Source: Clostridiales bacterium (GTDB lineage: Bacteria; Bacillota; Clostridia; Clostridiales; Oxobacteraceae). From it: a DNA stretch of 64,000 nucleotides. Below the pieces are notes generated by a model, which ran no database searches, was not told the DNA's origin, and saw nothing but the letters and a program-made list of their open reading frames with translations. Shown piece after piece: positions 1-10,567 of the stretch. Positions within the stretch are counted from its first letter, which is position 1. Each line of letters opens with the position of its first letter. The translations under genes and the position numbers were made by a program. Where the stretch lies: positions 52,987 through 116,986 of the forward strand of contig JASEJN010000002.1 of NCBI GenBank assembly GCA_030016385.1. The letters are read 5' to 3'.

Positions 1-498
1 CACCGATTTATAAACAGCATCGTCTTTTACAGGAACAACTATCAATGCCCCTTTAGCATCGAATGATTTTAGCATATCCGAAACAACCTTTGTTTTTGGT
101 TCATCCAAAGATAATTGATCGAGCACTATTATTTCTTTATCATTAACCTTCGATGAAAGCGCTGACTTCATTGCAAGCCTTTTAATTTTCTTTGGAAGAG
201 TATAACTATAGTCCCTAGGCTTTGGAGCAAACACCACACCGCCATGTATCCACTGTGGTGACCTGATTGATCCCTGTCTTGCACGGCCGGTACCCTTTTG
301 CCTCCAAGGTTTGATGCCTCCACCTGAAACTTCTCCCCTTGTTAGTGTGGATTGGCTCCCTTGTCTTTTATTTGCAAGCTGCATCTTCACGACCTGATGT
401 ACAGCCTCTTTATTTACTTCTACTGCAAATACATTATCCGCAAGTTCTATTTCTCCTACTTGTTCACCCTTTATATTATATAAAGCTGATTTAGGCAT
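1..498 (-). CDS. rplD: 50S ribosomal protein L4, 3' end cut by window edge
   Basis: The frame reads [19 protein letters not shown] from an ATG at 498 and runs open to base 1, giving 166 residues of a protein that is usually about 206 long, so the C-terminal fifth lies outside the window. The central stretch with [23 protein letters not shown] is the long, basic L4 loop that lines the peptide exit tunnel. A GGAGG lies just upstream (504-512). It follows rpsJ and rplC, the standard S10 operon order. In E. coli L4 represses its own operon; that is not shown here. Confidence 0.97.
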   Translation of the reverse strand, partial: MPKSALYNIKGEQVGEIELADNVFAVEVNKEAVHQVVKMQLANKRQGSQSTLTRGEVSGGGIKPWRQKGTGRARQGSIRSPQWIHGGVVFAPKPRDYSYTLPKKIKRLAMKSALSSKVNDKEIIVLDQLSLDEPKTKVVSDMLKSFDAKGALIVVPVKDDAVYKSV

Positions 499-521
499 AT
501 TGCATCCTCCTTTCCATAATA

Positions 522-1154
522 CTATATAGCTTTAACAGAATCCTTGATCAAAACCAGACCTTTTTGGGGTCCAGGAATTCCGCCTTTTATAAGTATCAAA
601 TTTTTCTCTGCGTCTGCTCTTACAACTTCAAGGTCCAAAACTGTAACATTTTTATTCCCCATATGCCCAGGCATATGTTTATTTTTAAATGTTCTGGATG
701 GAAACGAAGATGCTCCCATGGAGCCAACCGCCCTGTGATATTTAGAGCCGTGCGCCATAGGACCTCTGTGAGCATTCCATCTTCTAATTGTCCCCTGAAA
801 TCCCTTTCCTTTAGAAACCCCGCTGACATCTACCTTTTCGCCCTTTTTGAAAATGTCTGCCTTTATTACATCACCGGCATTCATGTTTTCAGTATTTTCA
901 AGCCGAAGCTCTCTTAAAAACCTCTTGGGGGATATATTTGATTTCGCGAAATGACCCTTCATGGGCTTATTTACCAGTTTATCCCTTACATCCTCAAATC
1001 CTACCTGTAAAGCATTATAACCATCTTTTTCAGCTGTTTTCTTTTGAACTACAAAGCATGGTCCTGCAAGTACAACAGATACTGGTATAGCTTTACCTGA
1101 TTCATCGAAAATCTGTGTCATACCAATTTTTTTGCCAATTATTGCTTTTCTCAA
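522..1154 (-). CDS. rplC: 50S ribosomal protein L3
   Basis: A 210-residue protein starting [18 protein letters not shown], the typical L3 N-terminus, with the long basic central extension ([28 protein letters not shown]) that reaches toward the peptidyl-transferase centre. L3 is an early assembly protein of the large subunit. The start codon is TTG at 1154, chosen because the family N-terminus begins there and GGAGG lies 9 bases upstream. It sits between rpsJ and rplD with no terminator visible, so it is cotranscribed with them. Confidence 0.97.
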   Translation of the reverse strand: MRKAIIGKKIGMTQIFDESGKAIPVSVVLAGPCFVVQKKTAEKDGYNALQVGFEDVRDKLVNKPMKGHFAKSNISPKRFLRELRLENTENMNAGDVIKADIFKKGEKVDVSGVSKGKGFQGTIRRWNAHRGPMAHGSKYHRAVGSMGASSFPSRTFKNKHMPGHMGNKNVTVLDLEVVRADAEKNLILIKGGIPGPQKGLVLIKDSVKAI

Positions 1155-1231
1155 TTAACTACACCTCCTAAACGTATTAGCGGATCGCAATAGCGGTCAT
1201 AATAGTTCTCAAATAACGAATCTATCGGACA

Positions 1232-1540
1232 CTATAATTTAATTTCTATGTCAACACCTGCAGGAAGATCTAATCTCATTAAAGCATCAACCGTCTTCGG
1301 TGTTGGGCTTAATATATCAATCAGCCTTTTATGGGTTCTTATCTCAAACTGCTCTCTTGAGTCCTTATATTTATGGGGTGCTCTAAGTACTGTAACCGTA
1401 TCTTTTTCAGTAGGCAGTGGGATAGGGCCTGAAACCTTTGCACCGGTCTTCTTAGCAGTATCAACAATCTTTTCAGCCGATTGATCGAGTATATCGTGGT
1501 CAAAAGCCTTTAATCTGATCCTTATTTTTTGATTTGCCAT
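1232..1540 (-). CDS. rpsJ: 30S ribosomal protein S10 (NusE)
   Basis: 102 residues beginning [19 protein letters not shown], which is standard for S10. It is a component of the 30S head and, as NusE, a partner of NusB and NusG in antitermination. The ATG at 1540 is preferred over in-frame starts at 1561 and 1558 because AAGGAGG lies about 8 bases before it. First gene of the S10 operon. The TAG stop falls inside a GGACACTATA string that also occurs at 19397 and 22156. Confidence 0.97.
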   Translation of the reverse strand: MANQKIRIRLKAFDHDILDQSAEKIVDTAKKTGAKVSGPIPLPTEKDTVTVLRAPHKYKDSREQFEIRTHKRLIDILSPTPKTVDALMRLDLPAGVDIEIKL

Positions 1541-1750
1541 TTTTACAACCTCCTTCATCATCGCACGCTTAAATTCTTACGTACGACATGGAATAACCGT
1601 ACACTGTACCAGGTGTTTCATTAAAACAGCAAAAAAAATCACCTCTACGGTATTATTCCCCGTCGCCCGATTACTTCTTCGGACATTCTCCACAAGAATT
1701 CCCTGAAAAATCAGCAACCTCTTGCTTCATAGCAGTCCACACAATTACAA
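1541..1750 (-). promoter_or_regulatory. Candidate S10-operon leader
   Basis: About 210 transcribed bases separate a promoter-like sequence from rpsJ. In the transcript sense the stretch holds several small stems (GCAA-GAG-TTGC near 1705, CAGGGAATTCTTG near 1685, ACGG/CCGT near 1640) and a run of eight T at about 1625. No ORF with a ribosome site was found in it. Long leaders before rpsJ carry autogenous control in other bacteria; that this one does is inference. With the repeat and terminator further upstream it fills the 500-base gap before tuf. Confidence 0.4.
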
Positions 1751-1757
1751 CTCTTAT

Positions 1758-1786
1758 ATTTTACTACATGTCACAACATAAAACAA
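1758..1786 (-). promoter_or_regulatory. Putative sigma-A promoter of the S10 operon
   Basis: TTGTTT at 1781-1786, a 17-base spacer and TAAAAT at 1758-1763, reading leftward. It lies after the tuf terminator hairpin, as expected for an independent S10 operon promoter. The -35 match is moderate. Confidence 0.45.
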
Positions 1787-1805
1787 GAGTTTATACTACA
1801 AAAAG

Positions 1806-1906
1806 TTTCGACTCGTAATATGAACTCTATGTTATTTTGAACACTCATTCATCGCTCAAAATAACATAATCCTAATTTATGCCTGATTTCAAATTGCGAA
1901 TTGAAA
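1806..1906. repeat. Family A palindromic repeat (short copy)
   Basis: About 100 bases forming an imperfect hairpin: ACTCGTAATATGAA...TATGTTATTTTGA on one arm and TCAAAATAACATA...TTTCAAATTGCGAATTGAA on the other, around CACTCATTCATCG. The core TATGTTATTTTGAACACTCATTC recurs near 19810, 22050 and 58490. It is non-coding and behaves like a MITE or REP-type element. Confidence 0.7.
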
Positions 1907-1995
1907 ACTACAAAAACTTCAATTCGTTAAACCTTCTGTTTGTAAAAAATTTCATTTATAAAATTATGAATTACTGTACACAAAAAGTAGCAATA

Positions 1996-2020
1996 GAAAG
2001 AGGAATTATATTCCTCTTTC
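1996..2020 (-). terminator. Hairpin after tuf copy 1
   Basis: A near-perfect palindrome (GAAAGAGGAAT / ATTCCTCTTTC) starts about 20 bases after the tuf stop. In the minus-strand transcript it is followed by CTATTGCTACTTTTTG, so the T-run is not adjacent and termination may be partial. Confidence 0.55.
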
Positions 2021-2042
2021 CTTACTATCTGCATCTTTAATA

Positions 2043-3239
2043 TTATTTATCAAGGATTTCGGAAACGACTCCCGCTCCAACCGTATGTCCGCCTTCACGG
2101 ATAGCAAACCTTAATCCTTCTTCCATAGCTATGGGTGTGATCAGTTCAACTTCCATCGTGATATGATCTCCAGGCATAACCATCTCTACTCCTTCAGGTA
2201 ACTTTATCGTGCCTGTAACATCTGTTGTCCTGAAATAAAACTGCGGCCTGTATCCGTTAAAAAATGGGGTGTGTCTTCCTCCCTCTTCTTTCTTAAGCAC
2301 ATATACCTGGCCTTTGTAATGCATGTGCGGATGAACTGTACCCGGCTTTGCCAGTACCTGACCTCTTTCTATCTGCTCCCTGTCAATGCCTCTCAGCAAA
2401 GCTCCGATATTGTCCCCTGCCTGCGCCTGGTCCAAAGTCTTCCTGAACATCTCAACCCCTGTTACAACTGACTTTAGCTTCTCACTCTTCAGTCCTACTA
2501 CCTCTACTTCGTCGCCGACTTTTAATGTCCCTCTCTCAACTCTTCCTGTTGCTACTGTCCCACGTCCTGTAATTGTAAATACATCCTCTACTGGCATCAG
2601 GAACGGCTTGTCGGTTTCCCTCTTCGGCGTCGGTATATATGAATCTATTGCATCCAATAAATCATATATGGGTTTCGTCCATTTCGGATCATCCGGGTTC
2701 TCCAACGCTTTTAATGCTGAACCTACGATTATCGGTGTCTTATCCCCTGGAAAACCATATTCATTCAGCAAATCCCTTACTTCCATCTCCACTAGTTCGA
2801 TAAGCTCCGGATCATCTACCATATCCGATTTGTTAAGAAATACTATGATGTATGGTACTCCAACCTGCCTCGCTAAAAGTATGTGCTCCCTTGTCTGCGG
2901 CATGGGTCCATCTGCTGCTGATACCACAAGTATCGCACCATCCATTTGTGCCGCTCCGGTAATCATGTTCTTTATATAATCTGCATGTCCCGGGCAGTCA
3001 ACATGGGCGTAGTGCCTTTTATCAGTCTCATACTCAACATGAGCCGTGTTTATTGTTATTCCTCTTGCTTTTTCCTCAGGGGCCTTATCGATTTCGTCAT
3101 ATTTTGTTGCCTGTGCTCTACCCGATTTTGCTAAAACATAAGTTATAGCAGCTGTCAAAGTAGTCTTACCATGATCAACATGGCCAATAGTTCCAATATT
3201 TACATGTGGTTTGGTTCTTTCGTAATGAGCTTTCGCCAT
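2043..3239 (-). CDS. tuf: Elongation factor Tu, copy 1
   Basis: 398-residue EF-Tu, the GTPase that brings aminoacyl-tRNA to the ribosomal A site. G1 is GHVDHGKT at residues 19-26, G3 DCPGH at 81-85 with the catalytic His85, and G4 is NKSD at 136-139 where NKCD is more common. Domains 2 and 3 follow at full length. It lies right after fusA in the str block with its own GGGAGG. The protein is identical to the copy at 18173-19369. The DNA is identical by eye from about 2046 to 3179 and then differs at 13 synonymous positions up to the start codon; the stop codons also differ (TAA here, TAG there). Confidence 0.98.
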   Translation of the reverse strand: MAKAHYERTKPHVNIGTIGHVDHGKTTLTAAITYVLAKSGRAQATKYDEIDKAPEEKARGITINTAHVEYETDKRHYAHVDCPGHADYIKNMITGAAQMDGAILVVSAADGPMPQTREHILLARQVGVPYIIVFLNKSDMVDDPELIELVEMEVRDLLNEYGFPGDKTPIIVGSALKALENPDDPKWTKPIYDLLDAIDSYIPTPKRETDKPFLMPVEDVFTITGRGTVATGRVERGTLKVGDEVEVVGLKSEKLKSVVTGVEMFRKTLDQAQAGDNIGALLRGIDREQIERGQVLAKPGTVHPHMHYKGQVYVLKKEEGGRHTPFFNGYRPQFYFRTTDVTGTIKLPEGVEMVMPGDHITMEVELITPIAMEEGLRFAIREGGHTVGAGVVSEILDK

Positions 3240-3394
3240 TTTATATCCTCCCTTAGCATTTATTTTAATATATTTAATTAATTTAACCTGCTTTGCAGTT
3301 TAAATTTGAGGAAATGTTTTTAACCACTTCGCTATAATCCAAAAATAACATTTAGCAGGTTTAAAACCTGTTTATCCCAACCCATAGGGTTAGT

Positions 3395-5464
3395 CTATTT
3401 ATCGCCGACAATTTTATCTGCGATATTTTTCGGCACTTCTTCGTAATGATCGAATTCCATAGAATAAATCCCTCTGCCCTGAGTTCTGGATCTCAATGCA
3501 GTAGCATATCCAAACATCTCAGCAAGAGGAACAAAACCTCTTATAATCTGAGCTCCTGCTCGTGACTCCATACCTTCTATTCTGCCTCTTCTTGAATTCA
3601 AATCGCCGATAACATCGCCCATATATTCTTCAGGCACCGTTACTTCAACTTTCATTATAGGCTCTACAAGCACAGGATCCGCTTTTCGCATTCCTTCTTT
3701 AAATGCCATGGATCCAGCTATCTTAAATGCCATTTCCGACGAGTCTACTTCATGGAATGATCCATCGACAAGTGAAGCTTTTACATCGATTACGGGATAT
3801 CCGGCAATTATTCCACTTTCCATTGCACTTTGAATACCATTGTCAACTGCAGGAATATATTCTTTAGGAATCACACCGCCGACTATCTTATTTTCGAATT
3901 CATAGCCTGCTCCCCTATCCTTGGGTTCCAGTTCCAGCCAAACATGGCCGTATTGTCCATGTCCGCCCGTCTGCCTTATAAACTTTCCTTCAACTTTAAC
4001 ATGCTTTCTGATAGTCTCTTTATATGCAACCTGGGGCTTACCTACATTCGCCTCTACCTTAAATTCTCTCATCAATCTATCTACAATTATCTCCAAATGT
4101 AGTTCTCCCATACCCGCAATTATTGTCTGCCCTGTTTCTTTATCGGTATATGTTTTGAACGTCGGATCTTCCTCTGCCAGTTTAGACAAGGCAATGCCCA
4201 TCTTTTCCTGGTCTGCTTTAGTCTTTGGCTCTATCGCAACCCTGATAACGGGTTCAGGAAATTCCATCGATTCAAGCAGTATCGGTTTTTCCTCGGAACA
4301 TAATGTGTCGCCGGTAGTCGTCTCTTTCAGTCCTACAGCAGCAACAATATCTCCCGTCCTTACCTCAGTTATATCCTCTCTATGGTTTGCATGCATCCTG
4401 AGTATGCGTCCCAATCTCTCTCTCTTATTCTTTGTGGAATTGTAAATATAAGAACCCGCCTGTACAGCACCGGAATATACTCTAAAATATGCAAGTTTAC
4501 CAACATACGGATCCGACACAATCTTGAATGCCAGAGCTGAGAACGGTTCGTCATCATCAGCCGGAATATCTACTTCCTCCTGAGTATCCGGATCGATTCC
4601 CTTTACAGGTGGTATATCGACAGGCGAAGGTAAATAATATATAATCGCATCCAGTAAAGGCTGGACTCCTTTATTTCTATAAGCTGAACCGCATAGAACG
4701 GGTGACATCTTACCGTTTATCGTAGCATATCTTATAGCCTTCCTTATTTCATCTTCCGTAATTTCTTCACCATCAAGATATTTCTCCATGATGTCTTCAT
4801 CAAAATCAGAGACGGCCTCTAAAAGCTTATTTCTATATTCCTTCGCAATAGCTTTTAAATCATCAGGTATTGCAGTTTCTTCACTTTTGGTTCCAAGGTC
4901 GTCAATATATATAATCGCATCGTTTCTTATTAAATCAACTACACCCTTAAATGTATCTTCCTTCCCTATAGGGATCTGTACCGGAACCGCATTTGCATGA
5001 AGCCTATCCTTCATCATCTTTACAGCATTAAAGAAATCGGCTCCCATTATATCCATTTTATTTACAAATGAAATACGCGGCACATCATACTTATCGGCCT
5101 GACGCCATACTGTTTCAGATTGAGGTTCGACCCCGCCTTTAGCACAGAAGACTGCCACTGAACCATCGAGAACACGAAGTGATCTTTCTACTTCAACTGT
5201 GAAGTCTACGTGCCCCGGCGTGTCTATAATGTTTATATTATAACCTTTCCAATGGGCTGTTGTAGCTGCCGAAGTTATGGTTATCCCACGCTCCTGCTCC
5301 TCCGCCATCCAGTCCATGGTAGCCGTTCCATCATGCACCTCACCCATTTTATGAGTCTTTCCGGTATAAAAAAGAATCCTTTCTGTTGTTGTAGTTTTTC
5401 CTGCATCTATATGAGCCATTATCCCTATATTTCTAACTTTATTTAATGGAATCTGCCTAGGCAC
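3395..5464 (-). CDS. fusA: Elongation factor G
   Basis: 689 residues of canonical EF-G, the GTPase that drives translocation and, with RRF, ribosome recycling. G1 is AHIDAGKT at 17-24, G3 DTPGH at 81-85 with its catalytic histidine, G4 NKMD, followed by domains II-V including the conserved HGQYGHV and YAT-LRS-TQGRG segments. The start is GTG at 5464, supported by AAGGAGG just upstream and the family N-terminus. Gene order rpsL-rpsG-fusA-tuf is the classic str operon. A second, divergent EF-G-like gene lies at 55314-57398. Confidence 0.98.
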   Translation of the reverse strand: MPRQIPLNKVRNIGIMAHIDAGKTTTTERILFYTGKTHKMGEVHDGTATMDWMAEEQERGITITSAATTAHWKGYNINIIDTPGHVDFTVEVERSLRVLDGSVAVFCAKGGVEPQSETVWRQADKYDVPRISFVNKMDIMGADFFNAVKMMKDRLHANAVPVQIPIGKEDTFKGVVDLIRNDAIIYIDDLGTKSEETAIPDDLKAIAKEYRNKLLEAVSDFDEDIMEKYLDGEEITEDEIRKAIRYATINGKMSPVLCGSAYRNKGVQPLLDAIIYYLPSPVDIPPVKGIDPDTQEEVDIPADDDEPFSALAFKIVSDPYVGKLAYFRVYSGAVQAGSYIYNSTKNKRERLGRILRMHANHREDITEVRTGDIVAAVGLKETTTGDTLCSEEKPILLESMEFPEPVIRVAIEPKTKADQEKMGIALSKLAEEDPTFKTYTDKETGQTIIAGMGELHLEIIVDRLMREFKVEANVGKPQVAYKETIRKHVKVEGKFIRQTGGHGQYGHVWLELEPKDRGAGYEFENKIVGGVIPKEYIPAVDNGIQSAMESGIIAGYPVIDVKASLVDGSFHEVDSSEMAFKIAGSMAFKEGMRKADPVLVEPIMKVEVTVPEEYMGDVIGDLNSRRGRIEGMESRAGAQIIRGFVPLAEMFGYATALRSRTQGRGIYSMEFDHYEEVPKNIADKIVGDK

Positions 5465-5575
5465 AGTATTCCTCCTTCCTAGCTTTAATCGCCGTTATAG
5501 TTCTCAAAAGTCCAACAAAAGCTATTAGCCTTCGCACAAAAATAGTGCAATTCATACGACTTAAATTGAGTATTT

Positions 5576-6076
<501 letters not shown>

Positions 6077-6168
6077 TCATCGGTACTCGGCATTATCTGC
6101 CGCCAGTGCTCTGTACATCCGCAAAATATAATATATATATAAACTTGCTCCGCACAAAAGCACCTCTA

Positions 6169-6192
6169 TATCATAACACCCTGGTTATGATA
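6169..6192 (-). other. Hairpin between rpsL and rpsG
   Basis: TATCATAAC and GTTATGATA pair around a six-base loop, starting two bases after the rpsL stop. There is no T-run on the minus strand, so it is more likely an mRNA processing or regulatory stem than a terminator. Confidence 0.35.
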
Positions 6193-6194
6193 TG

Positions 6195-6569
6195 CTATTT
6201 CTTAGGTTTTTTTGCACCATACTTGGATCTACCCTGCTTTCTGTCTGCGACTCCGGCTGTATCCAGAGTGCCTCTTACGATATGATACCTTATTCCAGGA
6301 AGATCCTTTACCCTTCCGCCTCTTATCAATACGACGGAGTGTTCCTGAAGATTATGCCCTATTCCAGGTATATAACAGGTCCCTTCAATACCATTCGTAA
6401 GCCTTACTCTTGCTACCTTTCTTAATGCAGAATTTGGCTTTTTGGGAGTCATGGTTTTTACAACTGTACATACGCCTCTTTTTTGAGGGCATTCTTTAAG
6501 TGCGGGAGCAGTAGCTTTTTTAGTCACTTTTTTCCTACCTCTTCTAACTAACTGATTAATTGTCGGCAT
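6195..6569 (-). CDS. rpsL: 30S ribosomal protein S12
   Basis: 124 residues starting [15 protein letters not shown], the decoding-centre protein S12. The two streptomycin-determining segments are wild type: [11 protein letters not shown] at 41-51 and GGRVKDLPG in the second loop, so nothing suggests resistance. The ATG at 6569 is chosen over an in-frame start at 6587 by family length and GGAGG spacing. It follows the L7Ae-type gene at 6591 by 21 bases and is the first universally conserved gene of the str operon. Confidence 0.97.
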   Translation of the reverse strand: MPTINQLVRRGRKKVTKKATAPALKECPQKRGVCTVVKTMTPKKPNSALRKVARVRLTNGIEGTCYIPGIGHNLQEHSVVLIRGGRVKDLPGIRYHIVRGTLDTAGVADRKQGRSKYGAKKPKK

Positions 6570-6590
6570 TTGCACACCTCCTTTCAAATG

Positions 6591-6833
6591 TTATTCCCTT
6601 ATCAATGCTGCCGTAGCAGCACCGATATCGATGCCACATAAACTGCCCAGTTCTTTCATTGTCTTAACGTGTATCATTTCTATATTATTTTGTTTGCATA
6701 ACTCCTCCACCGGTTTTGTCACTCTATCTTCGGCATCCTCTGCTATGTAAACAATTTTTGCATTGCCCTGTTTTATTATCTTTGCCGTCTGCTTAACGCC
6801 TACAACTTTTTTCCCCTGTAATTTCATACTCAT
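6591..6833 (-). CDS. rplGB: L7Ae-family ribosomal/K-turn binding protein
   Basis: 80 residues with the L7Ae/L30e/S12e fold pattern: KVVGVKQTAKIIKQGNAKIVYIAEDAED, VEELCKQNNI and a C-terminal CGIDIGAATAALI. It corresponds to the Firmicute YbxF family, which binds kink-turn RNA and is placed, as here, between rpoC and rpsL. ATG codons at 6833 and 6827 and a TTG at 6836 are possible starts; GGGAGG at about 6838-6843 favours 6833 or 6827. Cotranscribed with rpsL, whose ATG is 21 bases away. Its physiological role in Firmicutes is unsettled. Confidence 0.9.
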   Translation of the reverse strand: MSMKLQGKKVVGVKQTAKIIKQGNAKIVYIAEDAEDRVTKPVEELCKQNNIEMIHVKTMKELGSLCGIDIGAATAALIRE

Positions 6834-6914
6834 CAATCCTCCCTTCCTTAATATAATATAAACTAATTTTCATATATACCAAAGAAAAACTATCCGGGAT
6901 TGAAGATATACCTT

Positions 6915-6954
6915 ATAACAGCAAAACCTTCCTTACGGGAGGTTTTGCTGTTAT
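6915..6954 (-). terminator. Strong hairpin between rpoC and the str operon
   Basis: ATAACAGCAAAACC (6915-6928) pairs perfectly with GGTTTTGCTGTTAT (6941-6954). On the minus strand the following bases are AAGGTATATC without a T-run, so it may attenuate rather than end rpoBC transcription. Confidence 0.55.
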
Positions 6955-7018
6955 ATTACAAAAAATCACACATTGTGTATTTTAGCATCATATACAGCAT
7001 ATGTCAATATCAAAAATG

Positions 7019-10000
7019 TTACTTTTGAATATCTTGTGCTGGATTATCTTCTGCGGGATGAACATTGATTGCCCTGTATCTTGACATTCCGGTACCTGCT
7101 GGTATCAGTTTTCCGATTATTACATTTTCTTTTAGCCCTATTAGGGGATCAATCTTTCCCTTGATTGCCGCATCTGTTAGAACTCTCGTCGTTTCCTGGA
7201 ATGATGCCGCGGAAAGGAAAGAATCCGTGGCTAAAGAGGCCTTTGTTATCCCAAGAAGAGCAATTTTGCCCGTCGCCTTTTTCAGTCCAAGGGATTCAAC
7301 CCTCTTATTCTCATCCTCGAATTCAAATATATCGACTAATCCTCCGGAAAGCAAATCAGTATCACCCGGATCATCAACTTTTACTTTTCTCATCATATTT
7401 CTTATGATAATCTCAACATGTTTATCATTTATCTCAACACCTTGAAGTCTGTATACCTTCTGGACTTCCGTAAGAAGATAAGCTCTTACAGCATCAACGC
7501 CCTTAATAGAGAGTATGTCATGAGGATTTACCGAGCCTTCAGTCAATTCATCTCCTGCTTGAACTACAGAACCATCCGATACCTTAAGCCTTGAACCATA
7601 AGGTATCGTATATGTTTTTGACTCCCCATTATCGTTGGTTACTATAACTTCCCTTTTCTTCTTTGTTTCATTTATCTTAACTGTTCCCGGAATTTCCGTA
7701 ATCGTTGCAAGTCCCTTTGGCTTCCTTGCCTCAAATAACTCCTCAACCCTTGGAAGACCTTGCGTTATATCAGCACCTGCAACTCCTCCGGTATGGAACG
7801 TTCTCATCGTAAGCTGTGTGCCGGGCTCGCCTATGGCCTGAGCTGCGACTATACCTACGGCCTCGCCTATATTTACCTTCCCTCCTGTAGCTAAGTCTGC
7901 GCCATAACATTTTGCACAGATACCATAACGGCACCTGCAGGTTGTTACGCTCCTTATATATGCCTTCTCCACTCCTGCCTTTACAACTTTACCAGCCAGA
8001 GCTTCTGTGACAAATTCATTTCTTGGAATAATAACCTCTCCGGTATTTGGATCAACTATATCCGCTGCAGTATACCTTCCTATAATCCTATCTCTAAAAC
8101 TTTCGATTATCTCATTGCCTTCCTTGATATCCTCTACCCATTCACCCTGGTCTGTTCCGCAGTCTTCTTCCCTTATAATGACATCCTGGCTTATATCTAC
8201 AAGCCTTCTTGTAAGGTATCCTGAATCCGCCGTCCTTAGTGCGGTATCTGCAAGTCCCTTTCTTGCGCCATGCGTAGAAATAAAGTATTCCAGCACGTTC
8301 AGGCCTTCACGGAAGCTGGCTCTGATTGGAAGTTCTATTATCTTCCCTGATGGGTTCGCCATCAGCCCACGCATTCCGCAGAGCTGCCTTATCTGATTCT
8401 TCGAACCTCTGGCCCCTGAATTTGCCATCATATATATAGGATTGAACTGATCAAGGTTGTGCATCAATGCACTAGTAATTTTATCCGTTGTTTCTGTCCA
8501 CTCGGAAATAACCTTTTCGTATCTTTCTTCTCCCGATATAAGCCCTCTTCTAAACATTTTTTCTATTTTATCTATATCGGCATCGGTCTGTGACAATAAT
8601 TTTGTCTTTTCCTCAGGTATAATCATATCTGAAACTGAAACCGTACAAGCTCCAATAGTCGAATAGTGATAACCTGCGGCCTTAACTTTATCCAGCATTA
8701 TAGCTGTATTTGTAGGCCCATGGGCCTTATAACATTTGTCAATAATCCTGCCGAGGGCTTTCTTATCAACTAAAAAGTCTATTTCCAGCTTGCAAATGTT
8801 ATCCTCTATGCTTCTATCTATAAATCCCAAGTCCTGCGGTATTGCTTCATTGAATATTATTTTTCCCGGAGTCGTATCTATAATATTTGAATATTTTTTA
8901 CCGTTATACTCTTTTACCATTCTAACTTTTATTGCAGCATGCAGCCCTATTTGTTTTACGCTATAAGCCATGATAGCTTCATCAGAATTTGAAAATATTC
9001 TGCCTTCACCGGGTTCACCTTTCCTATCTATAGTAAGATAATAAGAACCCAGTACCATATCCTGTGTTGGAACAACAACAGGCTTTCCATCCTGAGGCTT
9101 TAATATATTATTCGCCGCAAGCATTAGAAATCTGGCTTCAGCCTGAGCTTCGACAGACAACGGAACATGGACGGCCATCTGGTCTCCATCAAAATCCGCA
9201 TTGTACGCAGTGCATGCGAGGGGATGAAGCTTTATGGCTCTTCCTTCGACTAAAACCGGCTGAAACGCCTGAATCCCAAGCCTGTGAAGTGTAGGTGCAC
9301 GGTTTAAAAGTACCGGATGATCCTTTATTACTTCTTCCAGCACATCCCATACCTCTGATTTTACTCTTTCAACCATCCTTTTTGCACTTTTTATGTTATG
9401 CGCATATCCCTCTTCCACAAGTTTCTTCATTACAAAAGGTTTAAACAATTCAAGCGCCATTTCCTTGGGAAGTCCGCATTGATACATCTTTAACTCAGGA
9501 CCCACAACTATTACTGAACGGCCTGAATAGTCAACACGTTTTCCAAGAAGGTTCTGCCTGAATCTGCCTTGCTTTCCTTTCAGCATATCCGATAGAGATT
9601 TTAGCGGCCTGTTTCCAGGACCCGTTACAGGTCTCCCTCTTCTGCCGTTATCTATCAGGGCATCCACAGCCTCCTGCAGCATTCTTTTTTCGTTCCTGAC
9701 AATTATATCAGGCGCCTGCAGATCCAAAAGCCTCTTCAATCTATTATTTCTGTTTATAACCCTTCTGTAAAGATCATTCAGATCCGATGTAGCAAACCTT
9801 CCTCCATCAAGCTGCACCATAGGCCTCAAATCAGGAGGTATTACGGGTACTACATCAAGTATCATCCATTCAGGCCTGTTGCCTGATTTTCTGAAAGCTT
9901 CGACAACCTCTAATCTTTTTATAGTCCTGACCCTTTTCTGACCGGAATTTGTCTTCAGATCGCCTCGAAGCTCCTTGGACAATTTATCAAGATCTATCTC

Positions 10001-10543
10001 TTTCAAAAGCGTTTTTATAGACTCTGCACCCATACCTGCAGTAAAGCTGTTTGCTCCATATTTTTCCTGGGATTCTCTGTAATCTTTGTCAGTCAATATC
10101 TGTTTTTTCATAAGCGGAGTAGTTCCAGGATCAATAACCACATATGCAGCAAAATATAAAACCTTTTCCAATGCTCTTGGAGACATATCCAGCATAAGCC
10201 CCATTCTGGACGGTATGCCTTTAAAATACCATATATGCGAAACCGGAGCGGCAAGTTCAATATGCCCCATTCTTTCACGCCTTACCTTGGATTTTGTTAC
10301 TTCAACTCCGCACCTATCGCATACGATACCCTTATATCTAATTCTTTTATATTTACCGCAATGACACTCCCAGTCCTTCGTTGGACCAAATATCCTTTCA
10401 CAGAAAAGACCGTCTTTTTCAGGTTTTAATGTCCTATAATTTATCGTTTCAGGTTTTTTTACCTCACCTTTTGACCATTCCCTGATCTTTTCAGGAGAGG
10501 CAAGGCCTATTTGCATAGAATCAAAAAAATTTAGTTCATACAA
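7019..10543 (-). CDS. rpoC: RNA polymerase subunit beta'
   Basis: 1174 residues, full length for a Firmicute beta'. The N-terminal zinc finger has Cys60, Cys62, Cys75 and Cys78; the catalytic magnesium loop [12 protein letters not shown] lies near residue 450; the second zinc cluster ([15 protein letters not shown]) and the trigger-loop region ([19 protein letters not shown]) are intact. The start is TTG at 10543, eight bases after GGGAGG. It follows rpoB by 24 bases and shares its mRNA. Confidence 0.98.
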   Translation of the reverse strand: MYELNFFDSMQIGLASPEKIREWSKGEVKKPETINYRTLKPEKDGLFCERIFGPTKDWECHCGKYKRIRYKGIVCDRCGVEVTKSKVRRERMGHIELAAPVSHIWYFKGIPSRMGLMLDMSPRALEKVLYFAAYVVIDPGTTPLMKKQILTDKDYRESQEKYGANSFTAGMGAESIKTLLKEIDLDKLSKELRGDLKTNSGQKRVRTIKRLEVVEAFRKSGNRPEWMILDVVPVIPPDLRPMVQLDGGRFATSDLNDLYRRVINRNNRLKRLLDLQAPDIIVRNEKRMLQEAVDALIDNGRRGRPVTGPGNRPLKSLSDMLKGKQGRFRQNLLGKRVDYSGRSVIVVGPELKMYQCGLPKEMALELFKPFVMKKLVEEGYAHNIKSAKRMVERVKSEVWDVLEEVIKDHPVLLNRAPTLHRLGIQAFQPVLVEGRAIKLHPLACTAYNADFDGDQMAVHVPLSVEAQAEARFLMLAANNILKPQDGKPVVVPTQDMVLGSYYLTIDRKGEPGEGRIFSNSDEAIMAYSVKQIGLHAAIKVRMVKEYNGKKYSNIIDTTPGKIIFNEAIPQDLGFIDRSIEDNICKLEIDFLVDKKALGRIIDKCYKAHGPTNTAIMLDKVKAAGYHYSTIGACTVSVSDMIIPEEKTKLLSQTDADIDKIEKMFRRGLISGEERYEKVISEWTETTDKITSALMHNLDQFNPIYMMANSGARGSKNQIRQLCGMRGLMANPSGKIIELPIRASFREGLNVLEYFISTHGARKGLADTALRTADSGYLTRRLVDISQDVIIREEDCGTDQGEWVEDIKEGNEIIESFRDRIIGRYTAADIVDPNTGEVIIPRNEFVTEALAGKVVKAGVEKAYIRSVTTCRCRYGICAKCYGADLATGGKVNIGEAVGIVAAQAIGEPGTQLTMRTFHTGGVAGADITQGLPRVEELFEARKPKGLATITEIPGTVKINETKKKREVIVTNDNGESKTYTIPYGSRLKVSDGSVVQAGDELTEGSVNPHDILSIKGVDAVRAYLLTEVQKVYRLQGVEINDKHVEIIIRNMMRKVKVDDPGDTDLLSGGLVDIFEFEDENKRVESLGLKKATGKIALLGITKASLATDSFLSAASFQETTRVLTDAAIKGKIDPLIGLKENVIIGKLIPAGTGMSRYRAINVHPAEDNPAQDIQK

Positions 10544-10567
10544 TGGGAAGTCCTCCCTTCATCCTTG

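Noticed and set aside
2386..2979. 197-codon plus-strand frame opposite tuf copy 1, repeated opposite copy 2
   Set aside because: It lies wholly inside the tuf coding region on the other strand, has no ribosome site, and its identity between copies only reflects the identity of the tuf genes.
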